Source: Microcoleus sp036704825
GTDB taxonomy: Bacteria; Cyanobacteriota; Cyanobacteriia; Cyanobacteriales; Microcoleaceae
NCBI GenBank assembly: GCA_036704825.1
Contig: JAUBSN010000011.1
Coordinates: 55,345-119,344, forward strand
Length of the DNA: 64,000 nucleotides
Direction of reading: 5' to 3'
Under the pieces are notes generated by a model. The model was not told where the DNA came from. It ran no database searches and saw only the letters and a program-made list of their open reading frames with translations. The position numbers and the translations under genes were made by a program. Positions 17,692 to 26,154 of this stretch are shown here, one piece after another; within the stretch, counting starts at the first letter, position 1, and the number at the start of each line of letters is the position of its first letter.

Positions 17692-17744
17692 AATTAAGAT
17701 TGCAGTTACTGTGTCTTCGCTCAACGGCAACTGCAATCTTTAAG
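17692..17744 (+). terminator. hairpin after S9 peptidase
   Basis: Arms TTAAGATTGCAGTT and AACTGCAATCTTTAA with a loop of about 20 nt. It lies 4 bp after the stop codon and ends in TTTAA, a plausible rho-independent terminator. Confidence 0.65.
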
Positions 17745-17877
17745 CATAGTTTGTGCAGGTGGAATGTGATGTCGTTCACAACTTTTGCTGTTTACTATCA
17801 CAGTTTTTTGCTGTTTATTGTCACAGTTATTAAGGCCGTACACTGACAAAATTTTAAAGTGCGATCGCCTTTTGTGA

Positions 17878-18144
17878 ATGCAGAAACGCCCGATCGCGCC
17901 ATCGTCCAATTCAGACTCAAGCGCTATGCAAACTCCTATCCACCTGATTCCATCTGCTTTGGCCGAGCTGTTTGCCGAAGTGAATCATAATGGCTACATT
18001 ACTCTAGCCGATCGGTACGGTTTGATGGCTGCTATTTTTGACGAAAATTTGACGGAGGAAGACAAACGCTCGATCGATCGACTCCTGCGCTCTGTGTGCC
18101 GGGGAAAGATCAAATTAGTTAACGAATTGTCTATGATCAGGTAA
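17878..18144 (+). CDS. small conserved-looking cyanobacterial protein
   Basis: 88 aa, or 72 aa if translation starts at the ATG at 17926, where the conserved-looking part begins (MQTPIHLIPSALAELF). It is helix-rich and charged, with DRYGLMAAIFDENLTEEDKRSIDRLLRSVCRGKIK; no TM or signal. I recall similar small hypothetical proteins in cyanobacteria but no assigned function. A hairpin 60 bp downstream fits a single-gene transcript. The start is uncertain because neither ATG has a good SD. Confidence 0.65.
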   Translation: MQKRPIAPSSNSDSSAMQTPIHLIPSALAELFAEVNHNGYITLADRYGLMAAIFDENLTEEDKRSIDRLLRSVCRGKIKLVNELSMIR

Positions 18145-18202
18145 GTGACGATAATTTTCCTTAATAGTAAATTTAAACATCTCAACAATCAAAATAATCA
18201 AA

Positions 18203-18240
18203 AAAAAGCCCCAATTGTCTCGTAATTGGGACTTTGAGAG
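18203..18240 (+). terminator. hairpin downstream of the small conserved gene
   Basis: AAAAAAGCCCCAATT-GTCTCGT-AATTGGGACTTT: an 8-9 bp stem flanked by A and T runs, typical of a bidirectional rho-independent terminator. Confidence 0.7.
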
Positions 18241-18278
18241 AGGAAACTATTTTTAACTTTTGAGCGATATAGAACTTA

Positions 18279-18361
18279 TATCAATTCCGCTGGCATCGGA
18301 ATAGTTAAATCCAGTCAACAGTCAACAATCGCGGAGGGATAGTGCAACCGAAATAGAGATA
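18279..18361. repeat. dispersed inverted-repeat element, family C, copy 2
   Basis: Left end TATCAATTCCGCTGGCATCG; right end GTGCAACCGAAATAGAGATA as its imperfect inverse. Followed by CATCTGCGTTAA/CTCATCTGCGG repeats also seen near 21815 and 47690. Confidence 0.5.
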
Positions 18362-18454
18362 ATTCATCTGCGTTAATTTGTGTTTATCTGCCCTCATCTG
18401 CGGTAAAAAAAAGATAATTTGTCTGGCCGCAGATGGCAAGGGATTGACGCACAT

Positions 18455-19249
18455 TCACGCAGATGAAGACAAAGGTATAGCTGTCGCCAACTGTAACTTA
18501 CTCAAGCTTTCTTCAGGCTGAACATCCATCTGATAGCTGAGCGCCGAAGGAATCCCGAGCACGCAGCAGGGAAAATTCTTGCCTAGTTCCCTAACCAGCG
18601 AGTGGTTTGCCGAATCGCAGCCCAAGAATAGTAAGTTTGCTGATTCTAATTCCACCACATTTCTCAGTTCTGTAGCAACCCGCCCGATACGCAAATGAGC
18701 TTTGAATAAACCGCGCCATTCCTCAGCCAAACAGCGCGCTTGCCACAGCAACTTATCTGCTACCTCATACTCATTCTTTTGACCAAAAATTTCTTGAAAA
18801 TAATGCGGATCGATCCAATTTTTGGGCTGGGATACCGATTGGATTTCGGTTGGTAAAGCGATCGCAGGCGCTGCACAATTAAGGGCGAATGTGTCCTCTA
18901 AATTCGACACTTTCTGCTGTGCAGCCAAGGCATTTGCTACGGCAAATTTGCAAGTATCTTCGCGGTAGCTTTTTTGCGCTTCGTCGATCGCGTATACGAC
19001 TTGAACCGTGACTTCTTTAGTTGTTACTAAACGAGTTTGATGCGCCATCCAAAGGGTAATATCCAGAGCGATTTGACTTTGGGGAGAACTGTTGTAACCG
19101 ACAATAAAATTGATTGTTTTTGCCTGTTTTGGAGATTTTGATTTCTTAGAAACTGGTAATGTTGGCTCCGGGAGCAACACCATTTCTTCTGCTAAATTTT
19201 GGTATCCCAATGCACTTTCAAAACGTGCTAACATTGTTTTGAGATTCAC
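18455..19249 (-). CDS. UspA-like (universal stress) protein
   Basis: 264 aa. After a Lys-rich N-terminal extension, INFIVGYNSSPQSQIALDITLWMAHQT looks like the first strand and helix of a Usp fold. The C-terminal part has ESANLLFLGCDSANHSLVRELGKNFPCCVLGIP, resembling the Usp nucleotide-binding region with changed residues. It lies 46 bp downstream of the ABC ATPase gene on the same strand, so it is probably the last gene of that operon. A role in the transport system is inferred from position only. Confidence 0.65.
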   Translation of the reverse strand: MNLKTMLARFESALGYQNLAEEMVLLPEPTLPVSKKSKSPKQAKTINFIVGYNSSPQSQIALDITLWMAHQTRLVTTKEVTVQVVYAIDEAQKSYREDTCKFAVANALAAQQKVSNLEDTFALNCAAPAIALPTEIQSVSQPKNWIDPHYFQEIFGQKNEYEVADKLLWQARCLAEEWRGLFKAHLRIGRVATELRNVVELESANLLFLGCDSANHSLVRELGKNFPCCVLGIPSALSYQMDVQPEESLSKLQLATAIPLSSSA

Positions 19250-19295
19250 AGGCTTAACCTCTCTTAAGTGAATTTTTATGTCGGTCCGTCGGGTG

Positions 19296-20135
19296 TTATT
19301 CGTCTTGAGTAAAGTAGCGATCGAGAAAATTCAAAGCATAGTTGCGGAGTTCGTAATACTCCTTCGACTCTCGCAACTCCTGGCGATCGCGCGGGTGTGC
19401 AAACGGCACTGACAAAATCTCTCCTATTGTCGCCGCCGGGCCGTTTGTCATCAGCACGATGCGATCGGACATATAGATAGCTTCATCCACATCGTGAGTA
19501 ATCATCATTGCAGCTTGTCTGTGATTTTCCCAGATATCCAGCACCTGTTTCTGCAACTTGCCGCGAGTCAAAGCATCCAGCGCTCCAAACGGTTCGTCCA
19601 TTAATAACATTTTCGGTCGAATCGCCAAAGCTCGCGCAATCCCAACTCGCTGTTTCATGCCTCCTGAAATTTCGTCTGGATATTTATCGGCTGCTGCTGT
19701 TAAGTTTACCATTGCTAGGTGTTCGTTGACAAGACTAATCTTCTCGGAACGGCTGAGACTTTGCAAAACTTCATCAACTGCCAGCCGAATATTTTCCCGC
19801 ACCGTCAGCCAAGGCAGCAATCCGTAGTGCTGAAATACCATCATGCGATCGGCTCCCGGTTTGCGGATTTCTTTTCCTTCCAGTGTCACCATTCCTCTGC
19901 TCTGTTTTTCCAAACCAGCAACTATTTTCAGCAGCGTTGATTTTCCGCAACCAGAGTGACCGATTACCGAAATATATTCGTTTTCTCCAATACTTAAATT
20001 GATATTTTCCAAGACGCTAAATTCTGTACCGTCACCATTTTTGTAAGACTTGAACAAATTCTCTATTTCCAGAAATAGACGATCGCTCTTGACGGAACTT
20101 TTGGTATTGGTAGAAGTAGAAGTGTATTGACTCAT
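19296..20135 (-). CDS. ABC importer ATPase, NrtD/CmpD/SsuB-like
   Basis: 279 aa. Walker A GHSGCGKST, Q-loop FQHYGLLPW, signature ISGGMKQRVGIARAL, Walker B MLLMDEPFGALDA and H-loop MITHD are all present, so it should be an active ATPase. The C-terminal SVPFAHPRDR...YYELRNYALNFL is typical of the nitrate/bicarbonate/cyanate group. The N-terminus has a Ser/Thr-rich extension of about 18 residues. It follows the substrate-binding gene after a 150-bp gap with two hairpins. Confidence 0.88.
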   Translation of the reverse strand: MSQYTSTSTNTKSSVKSDRLFLEIENLFKSYKNGDGTEFSVLENINLSIGENEYISVIGHSGCGKSTLLKIVAGLEKQSRGMVTLEGKEIRKPGADRMMVFQHYGLLPWLTVRENIRLAVDEVLQSLSRSEKISLVNEHLAMVNLTAAADKYPDEISGGMKQRVGIARALAIRPKMLLMDEPFGALDALTRGKLQKQVLDIWENHRQAAMMITHDVDEAIYMSDRIVLMTNGPAATIGEILSVPFAHPRDRQELRESKEYYELRNYALNFLDRYFTQDE

Positions 20136-20205
20136 GGTATTCTCCTAAAAAGTAGTAAAGTGCTAATTGAATTTTCGGGCTATCCCCTAAATCCTAAAAT
20201 TGGCC

Positions 20206-20255
20206 AGTCGGTTTCAACCGACTTTAGCTATTAGCCAGGGAATTCATTTCCTGGC
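20206..20255. repeat. pair of short palindromes between binding-protein and ATPase genes
   Basis: AGTCGGTT-TC-AACCGACT (20206-20223) and GCCAGGGAA-TTCA-TTTCCTGGC (20234-20255). REP-like; they could tune expression between the two operon genes. Confidence 0.55.
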
Positions 20256-20287
20256 GGGACATTAGGAAAAGCGCAACATCTGAAACA

Positions 20288-21718
20288 TTAAGACTGAAAA
20301 AAAGACTTAGGGCGGTTGGCTCGAATTTCAAAACTATTCAAATAACCCGCGAGATCGCTAGGATCGAATTCCTTTTGATCGATGAAAAGTTCTCCAGGTT
20401 CCACTTGGTAATCCTCCTTCGGACAATCGATCGCCATTTCGCCAACAATCTGGCGGTAAAGGTCGGTTCTCCAAGCTTTTTTTGCTAATTCCTCAGCATT
20501 TTTTGGCACTTCTTTAATCTGTCCCCAGCGAGCGGCTTGAGTCATCAACCACAGACTCTGAGACTGCCACATAAATGTTGAATGATTTCCCGGTATTTGA
20601 GGCAAATTCTTAGGAATGTCATAAAAAATAGTTGCATCTTCCGATGGTAAGGTGCGGTCTTTTCCGTCAAACCCTCCATAGTTGTAGTCCCCAACAATTG
20701 CCGGTCGCGTAAATTTGTCGATCGCGCCTTTTTTCGGTTTCGCCCCCGTAAACGATCGCTCAGTCAGCAGCGCCGATATTTCACTGCGATTTTCCGGGTT
20801 GCTGCAATACTGACAAGCTTCCACCATTGCCTTAACCAGCGAGTAATAAGTCTTCGGATTTTCCTCAATGAATGATTCCATTACTCCCAAAAGGCGATCG
20901 GGATGTCCCAGCCAAACTTCCTTGCCTTGCACGAAGGTAAAACCCACTCCCAAATTGCCTTGAATTGCCCGCGTATTCCAAGGTTCGGCCACCATGTAAG
21001 CCTGCATTGCGCCAATCCTGATGTTCGTTACCATCTGCGGCGGCGGCACAATAATTACCCGAAATTCTTTCAACGGATCGACACCGGCAGCCGCCGATAT
21101 GTAGCGGACAAAGTATTCGTAAATCGCAGAACTCAGAACCACTGCCCAAACTCTTTTTTCCGACGGCTGACTGTCAAAAAAAGCTCGAAATTGTTTGCCA
21201 AATTCTTCAAAATTGCCGTTGTATTCGTGCCACGGGCGCAAACCGAAATCCCACATAGCTTTGTTCATCGTCATGGCGTTGCCGTGGCGGTGAATTGTCA
21301 TTGCCGCGCACAGGGGTGCGTGCCGCGCTCCTTCTGCGCCAATTCGGGCGTTTGTGACTGCGCCGGATACGACTGGGGAGGCGTCGAGGCGGCCGAAGAT
21401 TAGGCCGTCGCGAGAGGTTGCCCAGCTTGCTTCGCGGTTGAGTTGGACGTTTAAACCGTATTTGCGGAAAAAGCCTTTTTTCCAGGCGATCGCAAATGGC
21501 GCACAATCGTTAACGGGCACGTATCCTACGGTTAAATTTGGTTTTTCTAAGGTTCGGGAATCGACAACCGGCTTTACGGCTGAGGCTTCTTCAGTGAGTC
21601 CTTTTGCCGATCGATCCGCGCTAATTCCACAACCAGATAAAGCTATTCCCGCCGCCGCCATTCCGATTCCTTGCAAAAACTCTCGGCGGTTCCATTCATT
21701 GGAAAACTTGTCACTCAT
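20288..21718 (-). CDS. ABC importer substrate-binding lipoprotein, NrtA/CmpA-like
   Basis: 476 aa. The N-terminus combines a twin-arginine signal (NRREFLQG) with a hydrophobic stretch and lipobox (ALSGCG), so a Tat-exported lipoprotein. The mature part follows the NrtA/CmpA/CynA fold: LTVGYVPVNDCAPFAIAWKKGFFRKYGL, then VGFTFVQGKEVWLGHPDRLLGVMESFIEENPKTY. Known ligands in this group include nitrate, bicarbonate and cyanate. I cannot assign one: no nirA, cynS, narB or CmpC/NrtC-type fusion lies nearby. Transcribed between permease and ATPase. Confidence 0.85.
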   Translation of the reverse strand: MSDKFSNEWNRREFLQGIGMAAAGIALSGCGISADRSAKGLTEEASAVKPVVDSRTLEKPNLTVGYVPVNDCAPFAIAWKKGFFRKYGLNVQLNREASWATSRDGLIFGRLDASPVVSGAVTNARIGAEGARHAPLCAAMTIHRHGNAMTMNKAMWDFGLRPWHEYNGNFEEFGKQFRAFFDSQPSEKRVWAVVLSSAIYEYFVRYISAAAGVDPLKEFRVIIVPPPQMVTNIRIGAMQAYMVAEPWNTRAIQGNLGVGFTFVQGKEVWLGHPDRLLGVMESFIEENPKTYYSLVKAMVEACQYCSNPENRSEISALLTERSFTGAKPKKGAIDKFTRPAIVGDYNYGGFDGKDRTLPSEDATIFYDIPKNLPQIPGNHSTFMWQSQSLWLMTQAARWGQIKEVPKNAEELAKKAWRTDLYRQIVGEMAIDCPKEDYQVEPGELFIDQKEFDPSDLAGYLNSFEIRANRPKSFFQS

Positions 21719-21855
21719 ACCATTTTAGTTTTTAGATTTTAGATTTTAGATTGGCAATGACTAATAGACGAGCTATTGCATAAATCTTTGCTCTATAGAG
21801 CTACCGCAGATTTAAGGCAGATAAACACAGATAAACGCAGATAATGTCAAGAAAT

Positions 21856-21896
21856 GAGGATGACTGATGACTACTGACTAATGACTAATGACTCTT
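21856..21896. repeat. short STRR tract
   Basis: GATGACTGATGACTACTGACTAATGACT heptamer-type repeats between the permease stop and the binding-protein start. Confidence 0.6.
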
Positions 21897-22733
21897 GATC
21901 GATCGATGCGTGACCAATTCCTGAACTTTGTCAACAGCAGCGTCGAGCAACAATCCAGTTAAGCCAATTACAAACACCGCTAAAAATACCGAACTCAGGT
22001 TCAAACGGCTCCATTCATCCCAGACAAAAAAGCCAATTCCCACACCGCCTGTCAGCATTTCCACCGCCACAATCACCAGCCAAGCAATTCCCAAACTAAT
22101 CCGCAAACCTGTAAAAATGTATGGCAAACTCGCCGGCAAAATTATTTTGGTAATTCGCCTCCATTGCGGCATTTCCAACACTCGCGCCACATCTAGATAA
22201 TCCTGGGAAACGCTAGAAACTCCCAAAGCTGTGTTGATAATTGTCGGCCACAAAGAGGTGATGAATATGACAAAAATTGCCGAGGGTTCTGCTAAATTAA
22301 AAATCGATAGAGCTATGGGCAGCCAAGCCAGCGGCGACACCGGTTTGAAGATTTGAATCAGCGGATTGAGCGCCTTCATTGCCGGTTGCGACATCCCGAT
22401 CGTAAATCCCACGGGAATTGCAACTGCTGCACCCAGGAAAAATCCCACCAACACCCGCCGCAAACTCGCTAGCAACAGCCAGCCAATGCCTAAATCTCCA
22501 GGCCCGCGCTGATAAAATGGATGGAATATGTAATCTAAATTAGCGATTAACGCCTGATACGGAGTGGGAATCAAATCGCTGTTGAAGCTGGCAACAATCC
22601 ACCACACACCGAGAATTCCTAAAAAACCAGCAGCAGGTAACAAAACAGTATCTCGGATGACAACCGGTTTGACCCGCTTCCACGCTGCAACTCCTGCAAG
22701 TGCGATCGCAGATAAATTAAGCTGTACGAACAT
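21885..22733 (-). CDS. ABC importer permease, NrtB/CmpB-like
   Basis: 282 aa from the ATG at 22733, which has AAGGAG six bases upstream; the longer frame to 22784 lacks such a signal and reads into the leader. Six or so membrane segments. The binding-protein-dependent transport signature (EAA loop) is ALGVSSVSQDYLDVARVLEMPQWRRITKIILPASLPYIFTGLRISLGIAW. First gene of a permease, binding protein, ATPase and Usp-like operon. The leader upstream is highly structured. Confidence 0.9.
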   Translation of the reverse strand: MFVQLNLSAIALAGVAAWKRVKPVVIRDTVLLPAAGFLGILGVWWIVASFNSDLIPTPYQALIANLDYIFHPFYQRGPGDLGIGWLLLASLRRVLVGFFLGAAVAIPVGFTIGMSQPAMKALNPLIQIFKPVSPLAWLPIALSIFNLAEPSAIFVIFITSLWPTIINTALGVSSVSQDYLDVARVLEMPQWRRITKIILPASLPYIFTGLRISLGIAWLVIVAVEMLTGGVGIGFFVWDEWSRLNLSSVFLAVFVIGLTGLLLDAAVDKVQELVTHRSIKSH

Positions 22734-22787
22734 TTCAATCTCCTTCAGAGTCAGGGCAGGTACAAGAATCTTGAACAATACCAACCT

Positions 22788-22890
22788 GAGACACTGACGA
22801 AGCCAAACTATCTTGTTCAGAAATTTGGCTTTTCAGTCTCTTCTCAATGCCTGCGAAGTTAGCTGACGGGCTAGGACTGAGAGATGTCCT
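22788..22890 (-). promoter_or_regulatory. structured 5' leader of the ABC importer operon, candidate cis-regulatory RNA
   Basis: On the minus strand, AGGAC-ATCTCTCA-GTCCT forms a hairpin (22890-22873). A long interrupted hairpin follows: GAGAC, TGA, AGCCAAA pair with TTTGGCT, TCA, GTCTC (22840-22788). The first loop (CTCTCA) can pair with TTGAGA just 5' of the second stem, a possible pseudoknot. There is no T-run after the second stem. I do not recognise a named riboswitch class; regulation is inferred from structure and position. Confidence 0.45.
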
Positions 22891-23215
22891 TCTCCTTAGA
22901 TTTCAAAATCAAAAATTACACTCTAATTTGGCAATTTTTAACTTTGGTTTTTAATTCTGTAGAGATTCGCCCCGAAAATTGGTTCCTCCGCTCCAGCTAC
23001 ACGCTTGGTTCGATCGCGCCGTGCTGGATTAGGCTTGACTTTTTAAGCCAATTTAACTTAAGCTAGCACGAGCTTATAATTCTGTCAATACGTCTTTAGG
23101 AGTAGCCATTGGCGATCGGCAAAGCTCAAAAGTTGACATAAAATTCAAAAAGCTAATTATTAAACTAACCTAAAGATATAAAATGCGATCGCCCACTTAT
23201 TTCTTTACTTGAGCC
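22891..23215. other. divergent promoter region between ABC operon and sensor kinase
   Basis: AT-rich, about 325 bp, with no open frame of note. It must contain promoters for both directions. I saw no clear NtcA box (GTA-N8-TAC) by eye. Confidence 0.4.
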
Positions 23216-24406
23216 ATGAGAGACTTTAGCGTCGCGCTGCAAGATCGAATTGAAACAATTATACAAAACTGGATCGAAGCTGTACGCTCCGACGACCAAC
23301 TCGAAACCGCTAAGGAACTCACCTACAATGGCGTGCGCGACAGTATTCCCACGGTACTGCACGCGATCGTAACCATGCTTTCCCAATCACAAGAGAGCGA
23401 CATTCGCACACTCGTAGAAAAAAGTTTAGAACACGGAACTCTTAGGGCAAAACAAGGCTACGATGCCGAAGAAATTGCGCGGGAATACCGCTTGCTGCGG
23501 AGAGTAATTTTCGAGGCTTTAGAGCCAGAATTGCTAAAAGGCTCAGCGGCTGAAGTCAACCGAGCTTACCGCTTAATTGACACTGCCCTCGATGAAGTAA
23601 TTGCTAAATGTTTCCAAACCTATACCCAGGAAAGACTCCAAGAACTAAAGGATTTGCAAAACCAATTGCAACTTACAAATCAAGAACTGACTCGCTTAGT
23701 TCGCGCCAATCAAGAGAACCTATCTCACTTAGCTCACGAATTAAAAACTCCCCTCACCTCTATTATCGGCTACTCAGATTTGTTTTTGCGCCAGCAACAA
23801 AACTATTCCGAAATTAAAGGTTCTGTTCCCAATATAGGACATATTGATAGAGTCCTCACCAGCGGCAGACTGTTGCTGAGATTGATCAACGATACTCTGG
23901 AAATTTCGCGGTACGAAGCCGGACAGATCAAGTTACAGCTAACTGCAATCAGCCTGCCCGATGTACTCGCCACTGTTGTTGAAATAATCGAGCCTTTAGC
24001 GAAAGCCAAAGGTTTAGAGATAGCTGTTGAGTGCCATCTCTCAGACTATCGAGTGGTGACAGATTGCTTGCGCTTGCAGCAAATTATCACCAACTTAACC
24101 AGCAACGCCATTCGCTATACCACCGCCGGTACTGTTACCATAAAAAGCGAACTTTTGCAAGATAAATATTGGACAGTAACTGTCTCAGATACAGGAATTG
24201 GCATTGCTTCAGAAGACTGCGATCGGATTTTTCAACCCTATTTTCGAGCCGACAACCCCCTGAGTTCTGGCATTTCTGACAGTACCGGCTTAGGGCTAGC
24301 AATTGTCGCTCGATTAGTCAAGCTCTTGCAAGGTAAAATAGAAGTAGTTTCTCAAGTGGGAGTTGGCTCCTCCTTCACTGTAATTTTCCCCTTAGAATTG
24401 GAGTAA
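23216..24406 (+). CDS. sensor histidine kinase with RsbRD-type N-terminal domain (paralog 1)
   Basis: 396 aa, no TM. The N-terminal helical domain (about 1-140; IIQNWIEAVRSDDQ, AKQGYDAEEIAREYRLLRRVIF) matches the RsbRD/RsbU N-terminal type. A coiled coil (about 138-170) leads to HisKA with His174 (HLAHELKTPL) and a complete HATPase_c: N-box NLTSNAIRY, G1 DTGIGIA, G2 STGLGLAIV. It looks catalytically competent. No response regulator is adjacent. It is clearly paralogous to the kinase at 26155 on the other side of the carrier gene. Confidence 0.9.
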   Translation: MRDFSVALQDRIETIIQNWIEAVRSDDQLETAKELTYNGVRDSIPTVLHAIVTMLSQSQESDIRTLVEKSLEHGTLRAKQGYDAEEIAREYRLLRRVIFEALEPELLKGSAAEVNRAYRLIDTALDEVIAKCFQTYTQERLQELKDLQNQLQLTNQELTRLVRANQENLSHLAHELKTPLTSIIGYSDLFLRQQQNYSEIKGSVPNIGHIDRVLTSGRLLLRLINDTLEISRYEAGQIKLQLTAISLPDVLATVVEIIEPLAKAKGLEIAVECHLSDYRVVTDCLRLQQIITNLTSNAIRYTTAGTVTIKSELLQDKYWTVTVSDTGIGIASEDCDRIFQPYFRADNPLSSGISDSTGLGLAIVARLVKLLQGKIEVVSQVGVGSSFTVIFPLELE

Positions 24407-24493
24407 TTTTAGATTCAGGACTCACTTCAACCTCTATATTTAGGTCACAACTAAGCACCTTACTCCTTCTTGAATTTCTCTCGCAACAGAACT

Positions 24494-24536
24494 AATGACT
24501 AATAACTAATGACTAATGAGTAATAACTAATAACTT
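24494..24536. repeat. STRR tract (TAATGACTAATAACTAATGACT)
   Basis: AATGACT/AATAACT heptamers between two convergent genes. Confidence 0.7.
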
Positions 24537-24538
24537 CT

Positions 24539-25876
24539 TCAAATCAGAAACCGAATAGTTACATAAACAGCAGCCACTACCAATTGCAGCGCCATCACAG
24601 GCAGCCCGTAACGCATAAAAGTTTGAAAAGAAATCCGGCGCCCGTGCAGCTCGGAAATTCCCGCCGCCACTACATTAGAAGAAGCTCCTATCAAAGTGCC
24701 ATTTCCCCCTAAATTTGCCCCGTACATCATCGCATAAAACAGCGGCAGCACTTCGACAGGAAACTGCCCAGAAAAATCTGGATTCAACACTTCTGTCGGT
24801 GCGAGGCCGACATTGACAACATACTGTTTTAACAGCGGCACCATTGCCACCACCAACGGGATATTGGGGACCACGCTTGACATCAAACCCACAAAAAATA
24901 ACAAAGTTAAGGAACCCACAAAAATATTTTTCCCTAAAATAACTGCTAAAAATCCTGACAGACTGCCGATAACCCCGGTTTTTTCCAAACCGCCAATTAG
25001 CACAAAAAATGACATAAAAAATAACAGCGTACTCCAATCTAAATCCCGCAAAATATTGTTGACAGAATCTATTTTGCTCTGGTGAGCTAAAAGCATTGCC
25101 AAACCAGCGCCCAACAAAGCAACGGCTGCCGGTGACAGCGGCACGGGCAGAGACTCTCCCACTACAAAAAATACCAGTACGAAAGCTATAATTAAGCTAC
25201 CCACTGCTAAAACTCGCGGGTGATTGATTTTTGGCTGCGGCAAATGTTCCAAATCTTCTAAATTTTTCCGCCAAATTTCGGGAAACAGCCAAGGTAGGAT
25301 CGCTACTAGGACTGCTACTGAGATCGCCCCACCCAAACTTAATTGAGCTAGGTAATCTCCAAAGCTCATGTTGATAGCATCGCCCACAATAAATGTCGCC
25401 GGATCGCCCACGATCGTCAGCAATCCAGAACTGTTAGCTACAAATACCATTAAAATCAGTAACGGCACAAAATCTACGCCGACTTCTTCAGCTATTGGCG
25501 GAATTAACGGCGCTAGCAGCATGACAGTCGTCGCGTTGGGTAAAACGGCACAAATTGGGGTAGTAATTGCCACAATGCCCAGCAACAAATTTTTGCCTTT
25601 TCCTTTCGCCAACAGCACCATTTTAGTTGCCAAGTAGTCGAATACTTTGGTCGGCTCAAATGCTCTCACCATAACCATAACTCCGAAAAACAAGCCCAGT
25701 GTTCCGTGACTGCGACCGATATATTCGATCGCGTTGTTTAATGTCATAACATGGGTAAAAACCAGTATCAACGCTCCCAAAAAAGCAGTAATTGTTAGGT
25801 GTACCCACTCCGTCATTACTAGGAAAATTACACCGATAAATGTTGTTGCAGCGATCGCAGCTTGCACGTTTTCCAT
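24539..25876 (-). CDS. ArsB/NhaD-type (ion transporter superfamily) membrane carrier
   Basis: 445 aa with about 11-12 hydrophobic segments. Conserved landmarks of the ArsB/NhaD/CitM-like group are visible: ITTPICAVLPNATTVMLLAPLI, FVANSSGLLTIVGDPATFIVG, and in the second half MSSVVPNIPLVVAMVPLL and GANLGGNGTLIGASSNVVAAGI. The repeated N-x-T/G-D-P-A hairpin motifs indicate an inverted two-fold carrier. The substrate (Na+/H+, arsenite, dicarboxylate) is not evident. It lies between two paralogous sensor kinases and converges on the first. Confidence 0.85.
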   Translation of the reverse strand: MENVQAAIAATTFIGVIFLVMTEWVHLTITAFLGALILVFTHVMTLNNAIEYIGRSHGTLGLFFGVMVMVRAFEPTKVFDYLATKMVLLAKGKGKNLLLGIVAITTPICAVLPNATTVMLLAPLIPPIAEEVGVDFVPLLILMVFVANSSGLLTIVGDPATFIVGDAINMSFGDYLAQLSLGGAISVAVLVAILPWLFPEIWRKNLEDLEHLPQPKINHPRVLAVGSLIIAFVLVFFVVGESLPVPLSPAAVALLGAGLAMLLAHQSKIDSVNNILRDLDWSTLLFFMSFFVLIGGLEKTGVIGSLSGFLAVILGKNIFVGSLTLLFFVGLMSSVVPNIPLVVAMVPLLKQYVVNVGLAPTEVLNPDFSGQFPVEVLPLFYAMMYGANLGGNGTLIGASSNVVAAGISELHGRRISFQTFMRYGLPVMALQLVVAAVYVTIRFLI

Positions 25877-26154
25877 TTAGTCCCCTGAAAAAATTAAAAA
25901 TTAAAATTAAAAACTATTAGTGTGAGGCAATCTACTACTTTATGGCTCTTATGTCAATAGGTTGAACGGCTGATTATTCTAGCAACAAGCTGGGATCGAC
26001 CCCTAGAGAGATGCGGTACTGGGAAAAATCACCTCAAAACTACTTCTTTTGGCAGGGTCGCGATCGCCCGAAGTTTGATATGGCAATCTGGCGATCGCTC
26101 AACTACAATTAAGCATGGGCAATATCTGCCAAACTCAACCCTCACGCAGACATC

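Noticed and set aside
22788..22890. Guanidine-I, glycine or cobalamin riboswitch
   Set aside because: Conserved core sequences of these classes as I know them are not present on either strand.
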